From Paenibacillus typhae (GTDB lineage Bacteria; Bacillota; Bacilli; Paenibacillales; Paenibacillaceae): 64,000 nucleotides of DNA. Location: contig NZ_FNDX01000002.1 in the NCBI RefSeq assembly GCF_900099765.1, positions 248,001 through 312,000 of the forward strand, in the 5' to 3' direction. Made by a program: the position numbers and the translations under genes. The notes beneath the pieces are model-generated. The model ran no database searches, was not told the DNA's origin, and was given only the letters and a program-made list of their open reading frames with translations. Every line of letters starts with the position of its first letter. Positions within the stretch are counted from its first letter, which is position 1. Below are positions 8,077 to 16,573 of this stretch, piece by piece.

Positions 8077-9048
8077 TTACCGGAGTACAGGACGCATATA
8101 ATAGTCTCTTAATACCTGTTCCGCTTCTTTGCCGTAAATGTCAAATCCGACGTTGGCAGCAGCTTCTTCTGCAGGATACAGCTTGGTGCTCCAGTCCCAC
8201 CAGAAGAAACCGGCAAACCAGGCTTCGTCCCAGAAGGTCTCCAGCGCCGAACGGTAGAAATTCGCCTGCTCCTGCTGGGAAACGGGAAGCTCCTTATGCG
8301 AGAAATCCCAAGGCATGGTTGCACAGCCGAGCGCACTGCGGCAGCCGATTTCAATAAAGACCAGCGGCTTGCCGAACCGGTCAGACAGTGCCTTAAGCCG
8401 CGGCTTCTGCCGCTCCCAGGAGGCCCGCATGTTCTCGAAGGTATCCCCCGGAACTGAGGCTACCGGATAATAGGCGCTTGTTCCGATATAATCCACCTCA
8501 TCAAGCCATTCGATCCCTTCCTCTTTTCCGTGATTGGCATTGTATACGATCGGTCCGGTGTATAGGCTTTTGACCTCACTGATCAGATTACGCCATTCTG
8601 TCTCCCGCGACTCTGTAGCCACCATCTCACAGCCGATGCAGAACAGCTCGCACTCCAGCTCCTCCGCCAGCTCAGCATAATGCTTAATAAAGTTCGTATA
8701 GGATTTGAACCAGGCCGCCCAGTAAATGTCGCCATCCTCAGGAAAGCCGATCCGTGCCCGCCAGATCCCGTCTCTTGAATTAACCACAGGTTTAAGGCAG
8801 ACCTTCAGCCCCAGCTGCTTGGCAAGCTTCACGGTATGCTCAATATCACGGTCGGTCATCGTATATCCGTAGTCAAAATAAATCTCTGTAGAATGCACCG
8901 TATCCTGCCATGTCCAAAAGGAAAGCGCAATCCATTCACTTCCCGTTTCCGCCAGCTTTCTAAGAGAATCCTCGGCATAGGGCTGTCTGTACGCCCCTCT
9001 GGTTGATTCCCAGCCATAAGTCATTCCTTTAAAAAATGTTTCGTTCAC
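8077..9048 (-). CDS. GH113-type glycoside hydrolase (clan GH-A)
   Basis: A 323-residue cytoplasmic protein without a signal peptide that reads as a (beta/alpha)8 barrel of the GH113 beta-mannanase/glycosidase kind. It opens with KGMTYGWESTRGAY, then GSEWIALSFWTWQD, LGLKVCLKPVVNSRDGIWRARIGF, the likely acid/base Glu in FCIGCEMVATESRE (near residue 142), VDYIGTSAYYP, the likely nucleophile Glu in LVFIEIGCRS (near residue 232), and FFWWDWSTKLYP. The position of the two Glu residues after strands 4 and 7 is the clan A arrangement. The substrate, mannan-type or another beta-glycan oligosaccharide, is an inference. It is monocistronic, with an AT-rich upstream region. Confidence 0.75.
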   Translation of the reverse strand: MNETFFKGMTYGWESTRGAYRQPYAEDSLRKLAETGSEWIALSFWTWQDTVHSTEIYFDYGYTMTDRDIEHTVKLAKQLGLKVCLKPVVNSRDGIWRARIGFPEDGDIYWAAWFKSYTNFIKHYAELAEELECELFCIGCEMVATESRETEWRNLISEVKSLYTGPIVYNANHGKEEGIEWLDEVDYIGTSAYYPVASVPGDTFENMRASWERQKPRLKALSDRFGKPLVFIEIGCRSALGCATMPWDFSHKELPVSQQEQANFYRSALETFWDEAWFAGFFWWDWSTKLYPAEEAAANVGFDIYGKEAEQVLRDYYMRPVLR

Positions 9049-9206
9049 CGCTGTATCCTCCCATTGATAAAGTCATCAGCTTCTCTCCGCTGTATAACAT
9101 TTATAATTACTGTCTATCTTTTGTTAGGATAATTGAAAAACAAAATAATAACAAGTTATAATTAAAGAAAACTTTATACTAACAAACACTTATGCTGTAG
9201 GAACGC

Positions 9207-9236
9207 AAAAAAACCGTGGACATACACGTCCTCCGG
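9207..9236 (-). terminator. Probable terminator of the tyrosine recombinase gene
   Basis: Minus-strand stem CCG-GA-GGAC / GTCC-A-CGG followed by seven T (A at 9207-9213). It is about 80 bases beyond the recombinase stop. Confidence 0.5.
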
Positions 9237-9318
9237 CTGATAAAAATTAGGGTTATAGCGAAAAAAAGCTGTATTCTGCCTTGTATGATTAGGAATTCAG
9301 TCACTCTCTAACTGCGGC

Positions 9319-10233
9319 TTACTTTTCCGGCATGCTGATCTCAAGTTTAGCCATCGCCTCTTCCTTCTCCCGGCTCGTAATATGCGTATAGACAGTCGTT
9401 GTCTGAATCGAAGAATGACCCAGCAGCTCCTGTACTGTGCGCAAATCCGCTCCCTTGCGCAGCAGCATAGTAGCGAAGGAATGACGCAGCTTATGGCTGG
9501 AATACGGCCGGCGGTGTGCCTCGGGCACATTCTGCTGGAAACGTTCAAAGGTACCGGCTGCAATGCCCTGAATCCCGCGGATCGATAGCCTCCGGCCTTT
9601 TTGCGAGATAAACATCGCTTCCTCCTTACTTCGCCACGGTGACAAACGCCCGGCAATCGCCTCCTCCAGATAAGGTGCGACAGCATCCGGAACAGGGACA
9701 TTCCGCCATTTGCGCCCTTTACCAAACACACGGAGCGAGCGGCGGTCAGGGCTGTAATCATTAAGATTGAGCGTGTGCACTTCCCCTACCCGCAGCCCCA
9801 TATACGACATTAATAGGAAGACAGCCAGATTTCGGCTGCGGTACTTACCGCTGACCGCTGACAAAAACTGCTGCAGATCACCTTCATCCAGATAAACCGG
9901 CTCACGGTTTTTTTCGGTTTTGGATTTTTTGATGCCTGCAGCCGGATTAACCGTCAGCAGCTCGAGCTCCATCAGGGCCCGGAACAGGCAGTTAATAGAG
10001 GCATGCTTGCGGTTACGCGTCGAATCACTGACCCCCCGTTCACGCACGGAGGTCAAATAAGAGACCACATGCAGCTTTTTGACGGACTCCAGCCGCTTGC
10101 CGTTAAGTCCGTTCAGAAACTCCCGAACATCCGCCAGATAGGATTTCTGGGTGTATGCCGTAAATCCGGCATCCTTCATCCAGATCAGGAAAGCCTCCAG
10201 CTCCTCTTCATAATCATTTTCGTATTCAGTCAC
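9319..10233 (-). CDS. Tyrosine recombinase (XerC/XerD-like)
   Basis: A 304-residue site-specific recombinase. An N-terminal SAM-like core-binding domain (about residues 1-90) precedes a catalytic domain with Arg in MGLRVGEVHTLN, Lys in GKGRKWRNVPVP, HKLRHSFATML (His and second Arg), LGHSSIQTTTVYTHI (His and the nucleophile Tyr near residue 287). All catalytic residues are present, so it should be active. It overlaps the LysR gene upstream by four bases (10230-10233), an ATGA junction implying translational coupling. No phage genes surround it, so it is more likely a resident Xer-like recombinase or a solitary integrase than prophage debris. It is not the canonical XerC neighbourhood (codV with clpYQ), and its target is unknown. 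Confidence 0.88.
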   Translation of the reverse strand: MTEYENDYEEELEAFLIWMKDAGFTAYTQKSYLADVREFLNGLNGKRLESVKKLHVVSYLTSVRERGVSDSTRNRKHASINCLFRALMELELLTVNPAAGIKKSKTEKNREPVYLDEGDLQQFLSAVSGKYRSRNLAVFLLMSYMGLRVGEVHTLNLNDYSPDRRSLRVFGKGRKWRNVPVPDAVAPYLEEAIAGRLSPWRSKEEAMFISQKGRRLSIRGIQGIAAGTFERFQQNVPEAHRRPYSSHKLRHSFATMLLRKGADLRTVQELLGHSSIQTTTVYTHITSREKEEAMAKLEISMPEK

Positions 10234-11144
10234 TGCTGCTCACCTCCGTTATTGCGCCAATTGGCTGCATGGTTCTGAACCATCTGCAAAAACTGCTGCA
10301 GTGCAGGTGACATCCACTTTTTGTTATGGTAAACGATTTGTGTAGCTACCCGCTGGGACTCATCATTCCAGTTAAGCCGCGCCAGCTTGCCTTCTGCCAG
10401 CTCGTTTCGGACCGTGATCAGCGGCAGGAAGGATATGCCCAGACCGGACATCACACACTGCTTAATCGCTTCGATGCTCCAGAATTCCAGGTTGGGATCA
10501 GGAAAAACCCCATGGCTGTTGAGATGACGCTCAAATAATGTACGGTAGGTACAGCCTGTCTCTGTATGCAGGATCGTATGATCCTTGAGATCAAGCGGCA
10601 CAACCTCCTTCAGACGTACAAGCGGATGATCGAGCGGCGCAACCAGGGTCATAGCTTCATGAATCAGCGTTTCGCAGATTAAGTCCTTATATTCTGTTTC
10701 GGGCTGGAGCAGAAAGGCAAGATCAAGCTCGCCGGTCCGGACGAACTCAGTTAACTCCCAGCAGGCTCCCGGCTTGAGGGTAATCTGCACCTTCGGATGC
10801 CTGCCGCGGAATTCCTTGATGATCCCCGGCAGGCGAAAGGCTGCCAGCGATTCCGGTGCACCAATGCGCAGTACGCCTGACAGCTCTGTTTCGGAGCGCA
10901 GCGCATCCTGGGCCAGGGCATGCATCCGGGAGATTTCCTGGGCATAGGGCAGCAGGCGGCGCCCGGCATCGGTCAGAATAATTTTTTTGCCGATCCGGTC
11001 AAATAAAGGCTGGCCGAGCTCGGTTTCCAGCGCCTGAATCTGCGCTGTTATGCTTGATTGCGCATAGTCCAGCTTCTGGGCGGCTCTTGTAAAGCTGCCA
11101 GCTTCGACGACAACCAGGAAAGTAAATAAATGACGGGATTCCAT
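10230..11144 (-). CDS. LysR-family transcriptional regulator
   Basis: A 304-residue LysR-type regulator with an N-terminal winged helix-turn-helix (FLVVVEAGSFTRAAQKLDYAQSSITAQIQALETELGQPLFDR, about residues 9-51) and a C-terminal effector-binding fold with LRIGAPESLAAFRLPGI near residue 92. LysR proteins usually control a divergent gene: here the permease at 11264 starts 120 bases away on the other strand, so that gene is the likely target and its substrate the likely effector. Downstream, the gene shares an ATGA overlap with the tyrosine recombinase. Confidence 0.9.
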   Translation of the reverse strand: MESRHLFTFLVVVEAGSFTRAAQKLDYAQSSITAQIQALETELGQPLFDRIGKKIILTDAGRRLLPYAQEISRMHALAQDALRSETELSGVLRIGAPESLAAFRLPGIIKEFRGRHPKVQITLKPGACWELTEFVRTGELDLAFLLQPETEYKDLICETLIHEAMTLVAPLDHPLVRLKEVVPLDLKDHTILHTETGCTYRTLFERHLNSHGVFPDPNLEFWSIEAIKQCVMSGLGISFLPLITVRNELAEGKLARLNWNDESQRVATQIVYHNKKWMSPALQQFLQMVQNHAANWRNNGGEQQ

Positions 11145-11263
11145 AATCCGCTTACCGGCCTCCTATCGGTATTTCGAATGGATGGTATTCGATAATTCCG
11201 TTTTTCCAATGGATCTATTATCTGATACTCTATACATAAATACAAGGAAAGCGGGACATTTAG

Positions 11264-12577
11264 ATGAAGCAAAATCATTCCTTACAACGAAATATCGGCA
11301 TGCCGCAGGCCATTGCCCTCTATATTGGAGCCGTGCTCGGATCAGGGGTACTGATCGTGCCCGGCCTGGCGGCTGAAATGGCCGGACCGGCATCCCTGCT
11401 GGCCTGGGGCTTCATGACCCTGCTCATTCTTCCGCTGGCGTTGTCGATGGGACTGCTGTCGGCCAAGTATCCAAACGCCGGCGGAGTCTCTCATTTCGTC
11501 ACTCTTGCTTTCGGGCCACGGGCCGGGGCAATGGTCGGCTGGTTCTTCCTGATGTCCGTCCCGATCGGCGGACCGGTTGCTGCCTTGACGGGAGCAGGCT
11601 ATATGACTGCCGCCATGGGCTGGGGTGACGGGGCAAGAATCGCCCTTGCCTCCGCTATGCTGGCAATTGGACTGATCACGAACTGGATCGGGATGCAGGT
11701 CGCCGGCAAAGTGCAAATCGCCGTTGTGATCGCAATTGTCTCCGTGCTGGTCTTCTCATTCGCCGCAGCGCTTCCCCGGATGGAGAGTGCACATTTCACC
11801 CCGTTTATGCCTCACGGCTGGACCAGCATCGGGCAGGCCGCGGCAATTCTGTTCTGGTGCTTTATCGGCTGGGAAGCGGTGTCCCATCTGTCTGAAGAAT
11901 TTAAAGACCCGCAGCGGGCGGCAATTAAAGGGGTCACCATTGCCGCGGTTATTGTAGGGTTTTTGTATTTCCTGTCTGCGCTGGCGACAGTCGGCACACA
12001 GAGCTATCTGCGCGGCGGCGCCGACTCCTCACTGGTATGGATCATCAGCCAGCCGCTGGGAGCATGGGGCGGATTTATCGCGGGGCTTACCGGTATGTTC
12101 ATCTGTACTGCCACCATCATCGCTTACACCAGTGCCGCTTCGCGCGTGGCTTTTGCTTTAGCCCGTCAGGGCTATGCCCCCCGGTGGATGAGCCGCCTGA
12201 CGGCACGGTTTCAGACCCCATCGGGTGCCACAATGTTCCTAATGGGCTGCTATGCACTGGTGCTATTCCTTTATGGAAGCGGCCTGCTGTCCATCACCAC
12301 CCTGATCCAGTTTCCGAACGCCACCTTTATTCTGACCTATATCGGAGGCTGTGCCGCAGGCATCCGGCTGCTGAAAGGCAGCCGGATGGGCGTAATAATC
12401 AGCTGGATTTCTTTTACCGCGACTGTGGCCGTATTTCCGTTTACCGGCTGGGCAATTGGCTACCCGGTTGTGATAGTCGCATGCTTTACCGCTGTTGTCT
12501 GGCTTCGGAACAGCCGGAGCTCTATGCCTGATCTTCAGGAGAAAGAACCTCAACAGAATAAGTCGAATGTGATTTAA
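11264..12577 (+). CDS. APC-family amino acid permease, YjeH-like exporter type
   Basis: A 437-residue protein with about twelve membrane segments. GMPQAIALYIGAVLGSGVLIVPGLAAEMAGP and YPNAGGVSHFVTLAFGPRAGAMVGWFFLMSVPIGGP resemble the YjeH group of APC transporters, which in Escherichia coli exports methionine and branched-chain amino acids. FWCFIGWEAVSHLSEEFKDPQRAAIKG is the conserved mid-helix. Export is inferred from this resemblance and from the divergent LysR gene, a common layout for amino acid exporters. AAGGAAAGCGG lies upstream of the ATG. Confidence 0.82.
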   Translation: MKQNHSLQRNIGMPQAIALYIGAVLGSGVLIVPGLAAEMAGPASLLAWGFMTLLILPLALSMGLLSAKYPNAGGVSHFVTLAFGPRAGAMVGWFFLMSVPIGGPVAALTGAGYMTAAMGWGDGARIALASAMLAIGLITNWIGMQVAGKVQIAVVIAIVSVLVFSFAAALPRMESAHFTPFMPHGWTSIGQAAAILFWCFIGWEAVSHLSEEFKDPQRAAIKGVTIAAVIVGFLYFLSALATVGTQSYLRGGADSSLVWIISQPLGAWGGFIAGLTGMFICTATIIAYTSAASRVAFALARQGYAPRWMSRLTARFQTPSGATMFLMGCYALVLFLYGSGLLSITTLIQFPNATFILTYIGGCAAGIRLLKGSRMGVIISWISFTATVAVFPFTGWAIGYPVVIVACFTAVVWLRNSRSSMPDLQEKEPQQNKSNVI

Positions 12578-12613
12578 TCCAAATGTGTATGTGTGCATTT
12601 GTCACACGAAACA

Positions 12614-12654
12614 GGCCGCGAAATCCCTTAATCTATAAGGAATCGCGGCCTTTT
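12614..12654 (+). terminator. Terminator of the YjeH-like permease gene
   Basis: GGCCGCG (12614-12620) pairs with CGCGGCC (12644-12650), with further pairing of the internal CCTTA/TAAGG, followed by TTTT. Confidence 0.75.
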
Positions 12655-12669
12655 AATATTCGTTCCAAG

Positions 12670-13284
12670 CTATCTAACTTCAAAAGCAAACACCGCCGAG
12701 GTCTGATTCAAAGTATGCACACCGTCTTCGGTGGTCCAATTAGCAAAATACATAAAGTAGTAAACGCCTTTCTCTTCAGGTGCTGTAAACCCTCCATCAG
12801 TTAAAGGAACCGGATCATATGCATGTTCATCTACGACTGGTGTTACTATAACACTTGACGGCTGCGGCTCATAATTCAGGACGGTATCGATTCTTTCACC
12901 CGGCTGAACAACGGTCAGTGTCTGGCCGTCATACATCATCTCACCAATGGCAGTATCTGCACAGCCCAGATAATCCCAGCAATAGCTGGCCTGTACAGCC
13001 GGAATTTCCGCAGCTCCAGCCGTTATTACAGGTAACGGCGGCTTTGCCCTGTAGGGCCTATCTGCTTGGGTCGCTGTCTCAACAGCAGACGTACCCGCTG
13101 GTTTAGCCGGCGCAGCGGGTTCAGCTGTCTGTTTCGGTTCTACTGTCTGCTTAGGTACTACTGTCTGCTTAGGCTCTGGTGACGGCGTGCTATGTATTGG
13201 ATTATCTGCAGTGTTATGCCGGCTGCAAGCAGAGAGCATCATTACGAGCAGTACAATATAAGTTAATTTCAGATCTATTTTCAC
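12670..13284 (-). CDS. Lipoprotein of unknown function with PKQT repeats
   Basis: A 204-residue lipoprotein with the signal KIDLKLTYIVLLVMMLSAC; the lipobox Cys is near residue 20. A Pro/Glu/Lys/Thr linker with PKQTVVPKQTVEPKQTAEP follows (about residues 37-55), then a globular C-terminal part with ASYCWDYLGCADT (two Cys that could form a disulfide) and PEEKGVYYFMYFANWTTEDG. The start is uncertain: GTG 13284 has GAGGTG six bases upstream, whereas the GTG at 13293 has poorer spacing. The function is unknown; the extracellular part has a beta-sandwich character. Confidence 0.7.
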   Translation of the reverse strand: MKIDLKLTYIVLLVMMLSACSRHNTADNPIHSTPSPEPKQTVVPKQTVEPKQTAEPAAPAKPAGTSAVETATQADRPYRAKPPLPVITAGAAEIPAVQASYCWDYLGCADTAIGEMMYDGQTLTVVQPGERIDTVLNYEPQPSSVIVTPVVDEHAYDPVPLTDGGFTAPEEKGVYYFMYFANWTTEDGVHTLNQTSAVFAFEVR

Positions 13285-13459
13285 AATATTCACCTCACAC
13301 CTGTATAGACGGATAACTTGGTAAAAAGTTGCTTTTTATCATTTCCTTAACATCCCTTTTACGTTTCCTGCACGTGTGAATCGTTTCAGACTGTTCGCAG
13401 CGGGTTATGGATGGAGAAGAGAATACCTAATATTCATCACGCAAAGGAGAGATAAACAT

Positions 13460-14410
13460 ATGTCTGATTATAACAAAATCGTACTAGAGCCAGCTGCCCT
13501 GCAATTTGCGAACGATAATTCGGAGCCACCTTTTCTGCCTGACCTTGGTCCGGAAAAGGGCCGGGAAACAGTAAACAGTGTTCAGTCCGGCGAAATAGAT
13601 AAACCCGCGGTTGACATTCAGGATCTTACCGTCCCTGGCGGTCCCGGCGGTAGTGTGCCGGTGCGGATTATCCGTCCGCTGAACAGAGTCGGTGACGATC
13701 TGCCGGTCATCCTCTATATTCATGGCGCCGGCTGGGTGTTCGGCAACAGCCACACCCATGACCGGCTCATCCGCGAGCTTGCAGTCGGTGCTGAAGCTGC
13801 AATCGTTTTTCCTGAATACAGCCTGTCCCCGGAAGCTAAATACCCTACCGCTATTGAAGAAATCTATGCCGTTCTGGAATGGGTTGCCAGGGACGGCGGT
13901 AAAAATGGGCTGGACAGCGGGAATGTGACCGTGGCCGGTGACAGTGTCGGCGGAAATATGACAGCTGCCATTACCCTGATGGCTAAGGAGCGCAGCGGAC
14001 CGAAGATTGCCAAGCAGCTGCTGTTCTATCCGGTAACGGATGCAGCATTTGATACGGAATCGTATCATCTGTTCGCAGAAGGCTATTTCCTGCAGCGGAC
14101 CGGCATGCAATGGTTCTGGGATCAATATACAACTGACCCCGAAGAACGGGCGCAGATCACCGCCTCTCCGCTCCGGGCCAGCCTGGAGCAGCTGAGCGGT
14201 CTGCCGGAAGCGCTGATTATTACCGGAGAAGCGGACGTCCTGCGCGATGAAGGCGAAGCTTATGCCAATAAGCTGCGCGAAGCCGGGGTACCCGTTACCG
14301 CTGTACGATTCCAGGGGATTATCCATGACTTCGTGATGCTGAATGCACTGGCAGATACCGAAGCGAAAAAGGGTGCCTTGCTCCTGGCAACTGCCTGGCT
14401 GAAGAACTAA
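13460..14410 (+). CDS. Alpha/beta-hydrolase, hormone-sensitive-lipase-type esterase
   Basis: A 316-residue carboxylesterase of the HSL (family IV) type. The oxyanion motif is HGAGWVFG near residue 88, a one-residue variant of the usual HGGG. The nucleophile elbow is VAGDSVGGN near residues 156-164, the acid is in ITGEADVLRDEG near residue 258, and the catalytic His is in GIIHDFVML near residue 288. The cap region precedes the core. The start at 13460 is set by AAGGAGA; an upstream in-frame start at 13376 has no ribosome site. It probably hydrolyses short acyl esters in the cytosol. Confidence 0.87.
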   Translation: MSDYNKIVLEPAALQFANDNSEPPFLPDLGPEKGRETVNSVQSGEIDKPAVDIQDLTVPGGPGGSVPVRIIRPLNRVGDDLPVILYIHGAGWVFGNSHTHDRLIRELAVGAEAAIVFPEYSLSPEAKYPTAIEEIYAVLEWVARDGGKNGLDSGNVTVAGDSVGGNMTAAITLMAKERSGPKIAKQLLFYPVTDAAFDTESYHLFAEGYFLQRTGMQWFWDQYTTDPEERAQITASPLRASLEQLSGLPEALIITGEADVLRDEGEAYANKLREAGVPVTAVRFQGIIHDFVMLNALADTEAKKGALLLATAWLKN

Positions 14411-14445
14411 ATCTTTTTACTGTGAATTCATATACAGAAACAGAA

Positions 14446-14482
14446 ACAAGCCCGCATCCGGAGATGATCCGTGCGGGCTTGT
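14446..14482 (+). terminator. Terminator of the esterase gene
   Basis: Arms ACAAGCCCGCA (14446-14456) and TGCGGGCTTGT (14472-14482), then a T-rich stretch ending in ATTTTT. Confidence 0.85.
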
Positions 14483-14583
14483 TGCATTATTTTTAATACT
14501 CTTTTTGTGATTTATTAGCTATTATTTCCTGATAGAGAATATAGGAGGATTGAAATACCTCCCCCCTGCCACTTTTTTTGCCG

Positions 14584-14940
14584 CTATTTTCTCTGGGCAT
14601 AAAACTCCGCTGCCTTCACCAGCATATCCTTCAATGAACCGAACGAGGTCGTTTGATTCACATGCTCATTCAGCTGATCCGGGGGCAGGGATTTCAGGTC
14701 CTCCGCTGAGGAGCCTGAAAAACCCCCGCTTTGCAGCAGCTCCTTCAGAGACTGAAACGGAGTGAATTGTTGCAGGAACGAGCTGGACAGCAGCTGGTCG
14801 ACCGGCAGCTTTTGTAACAGCTGATCCAGCGGCAGCTGGTCAAGCGGAAACTTTTGCAGCAGCTCGCCAATGTTACCGTCTTTGACTGTATTCATAAGAC
14901 CCTGAACCTTATCGCCCAGTCCTCCGAGATTAAATCCCAT
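14584..14940 (-). CDS. Small protein of unknown function with PLDQL repeats
   Basis: A 118-residue soluble protein. It has a Gly-rich start (MGFNLGGLGDKVQGLM), then near-repeats FPLDQL, PLDQLLQKL and PVDQLL at about residues 31-51, and SLKELL and SLKDMLVKAAEFYAQ later. The pattern predicts short amphipathic helices. I recall similar orphan genes in Paenibacillus but know no function. AGGAGGAAC lies before the ATG, so translation is well supported. It is divergent from the beta-propeller gene at 15191. Confidence 0.65.
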   Translation of the reverse strand: MGFNLGGLGDKVQGLMNTVKDGNIGELLQKFPLDQLPLDQLLQKLPVDQLLSSSFLQQFTPFQSLKELLQSGGFSGSSAEDLKSLPPDQLNEHVNQTTSFGSLKDMLVKAAEFYAQRK

Positions 14941-15002
14941 GATTGTTCCTCCTCTAAGTTGTAGTTGCTTTTTAATTACCCAAATCGGCTAAACCCGAAT
15001 AT

Positions 15003-15030
15003 AGGTAACATATATATTGTTATGTAAACT
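15003..15030 (+). repeat. 28-bp dif-like palindrome, copy A
   Basis: Left arm AGGTAACATAT (15003-15013), centre ATATTG, right arm TTATGTAAACT (15020-15030). The arms are imperfect inverted repeats. The right arm equals the right arm of the Bacillus subtilis dif site as I recall it. It lies between the divergent genes at 14940 and 15191. Confidence 0.6.
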
Positions 15031-15190
15031 TGTTAACTGAATAAATCCTATCTCACGGCTAATTCCAGTTTTTCTCAAATCAACATTTGCACTTCTTTTC
15101 CAATAAATATATTATTTTCATAACCAATCAGCAACTAATCGCCTGATCCGGGGGTCAATAAAGTATAATACTTTCAAGGAGTTGATCCCT

Positions 15191-16546
15191 GTGTCCAAAA
15201 CCACTCTCGGGCTTGCTTTGCTGCTGGCCGCCGGCCTGCTTACATATGGTCTTGTCACCGCTGCGCATGAAACAGATTCCAGCCAAAACACCCAGAAACC
15301 GAATGAAGTTACAGAAGAAGCGACTTCAGTAAAAATAACGCCACAGCCGTCTCCGGAAGCTGTCACACCCCTTCAGGTTTTATGGGAGGCTGACACTGAC
15401 GGCAGCGGCATGTACTCGGATGATCCGCCTGCCTCAAACGGCTTTTTTTACTATTCACACAATAATATTCTAAACGCCGTCAGCATTTCCTCCGGGACAA
15501 TCGCATGGACCTTTGAGAACGCCAGAACGCCAGAAATCATCACTGATAGCGCCATTTATACTATAAGCGGCAGCGATCACCTCGTTAAGCTGTCAGCGGA
15601 CACAGGAAAGCAGCTCTGGAGCACGCAAGTTGCCAAGCAACCTATAGAAATCGGCGGACACGCCCGCTTGAGCGGTGATACAATCCTGTTTGCCAATGAA
15701 AGCGGCGGTGTAGCCGCCTACGATCCTGAAACAGGCAGGCAGCTGTGGTCCAATCCTGAGATTCCGATGTATGCCGGCACTATTCATGGTGAGCATAAAG
15801 GGATTCTGATCGTATCCAGCACCATTGATAATATACGCTCGCAATACTTTGGTCTGGACCCGGTGACCGGACAGCAGCTGTGGCGCACGGAAGGCATCTT
15901 AAGCCCTGTTGCAGCACATGAAGATAACATGATACTGCGCGAGACGGCTGCTGAGCAATACATCCCCGGGGAATCAACGGTATCCGGTCACCTCCTGAAC
16001 CTTGTTAGGTTGGATTCTGCAACAGGACAACTGAAAGAGCAAGAAAAACTTCAGCCGCTGGAGGATGTACGCATGATAGGAAGCAGCTTAGCTCTAATTG
16101 AGCAGCCCTATGTATATACGGTTGACGGCAAGCCGGATCAAGCAGAAAGCTATCTTACCCGGTTTACCCTGGGTCAAACCAATGATTCAGACGTCAAAAC
16201 CTATGATGATTACGGCGCATGGGTAGCTGGTCCTGCAGACGGAATGGCCTTTTTCCAGCAAAATAATATCCTGACCGGTGTTCATCTGGCGGATGACCGC
16301 ACTGTTACCTTTGCAGCTCCAGCCAAGGAGCTGACTCTGATTCAAAAGCGGGGAAATGCTGTATTTGCCAGCTATAATAACGGCAGCTTCATCATCATGG
16401 ATGCCAGTACCGGTGACATAGCCGGTAAATTAGACACCGGGTTAACCTACACTTATTTTGGCGATATCATCATCTCCGGAGCAACCGTGCTGGTGCGTTT
16501 TGAGAACAAAACCTTTGCACTGGATATGCCCAAATCGTTGTTATAA
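15191..16546 (+). CDS. Membrane-anchored PQQ-like beta-propeller protein
   Basis: A 451-residue protein with an N-terminal hydrophobic segment (TLGLALLLAAGLLTYGLVTAA), a Thr/Glu/Pro linker and then a propeller built of PQQ-type repeats. Recurrent blade motifs are ISSGTIAWTFENA, ADTGKQLWSTQV, PETGRQLWSNPE, PVTGQQLWRTEG, SATGQLKEQEK and ASTGDIAGKLDTG. No enzyme residues are obvious; such proteins often act as extracytoplasmic scaffolds or binding proteins. The start is GTG at 15191 with AAGGAG nine bases upstream; the TTG at 15182 touches that site and is unlikely. It is followed after 27 bases by the DUF4184 gene, probably an operon. Confidence 0.8.
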   Translation: MSKTTLGLALLLAAGLLTYGLVTAAHETDSSQNTQKPNEVTEEATSVKITPQPSPEAVTPLQVLWEADTDGSGMYSDDPPASNGFFYYSHNNILNAVSISSGTIAWTFENARTPEIITDSAIYTISGSDHLVKLSADTGKQLWSTQVAKQPIEIGGHARLSGDTILFANESGGVAAYDPETGRQLWSNPEIPMYAGTIHGEHKGILIVSSTIDNIRSQYFGLDPVTGQQLWRTEGILSPVAAHEDNMILRETAAEQYIPGESTVSGHLLNLVRLDSATGQLKEQEKLQPLEDVRMIGSSLALIEQPYVYTVDGKPDQAESYLTRFTLGQTNDSDVKTYDDYGAWVAGPADGMAFFQQNNILTGVHLADDRTVTFAAPAKELTLIQKRGNAVFASYNNGSFIIMDASTGDIAGKLDTGLTYTYFGDIIISGATVLVRFENKTFALDMPKSLL

Positions 16547-16573
16547 TACTTAAGAAACCAGGAGCCTAAGATT

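Noticed and set aside
9319-11144. Prophage or integrative element anchored on the tyrosine recombinase at 9.3 kb
   Set aside because: No phage, conjugation or attachment-site signs nearby; neighbours are normal metabolic genes.
15003-15030. NrdR box
   Set aside because: ACATATATATTGT has some resemblance, but NrdR boxes come in tandem upstream of ribonucleotide reductase genes, and none is here.
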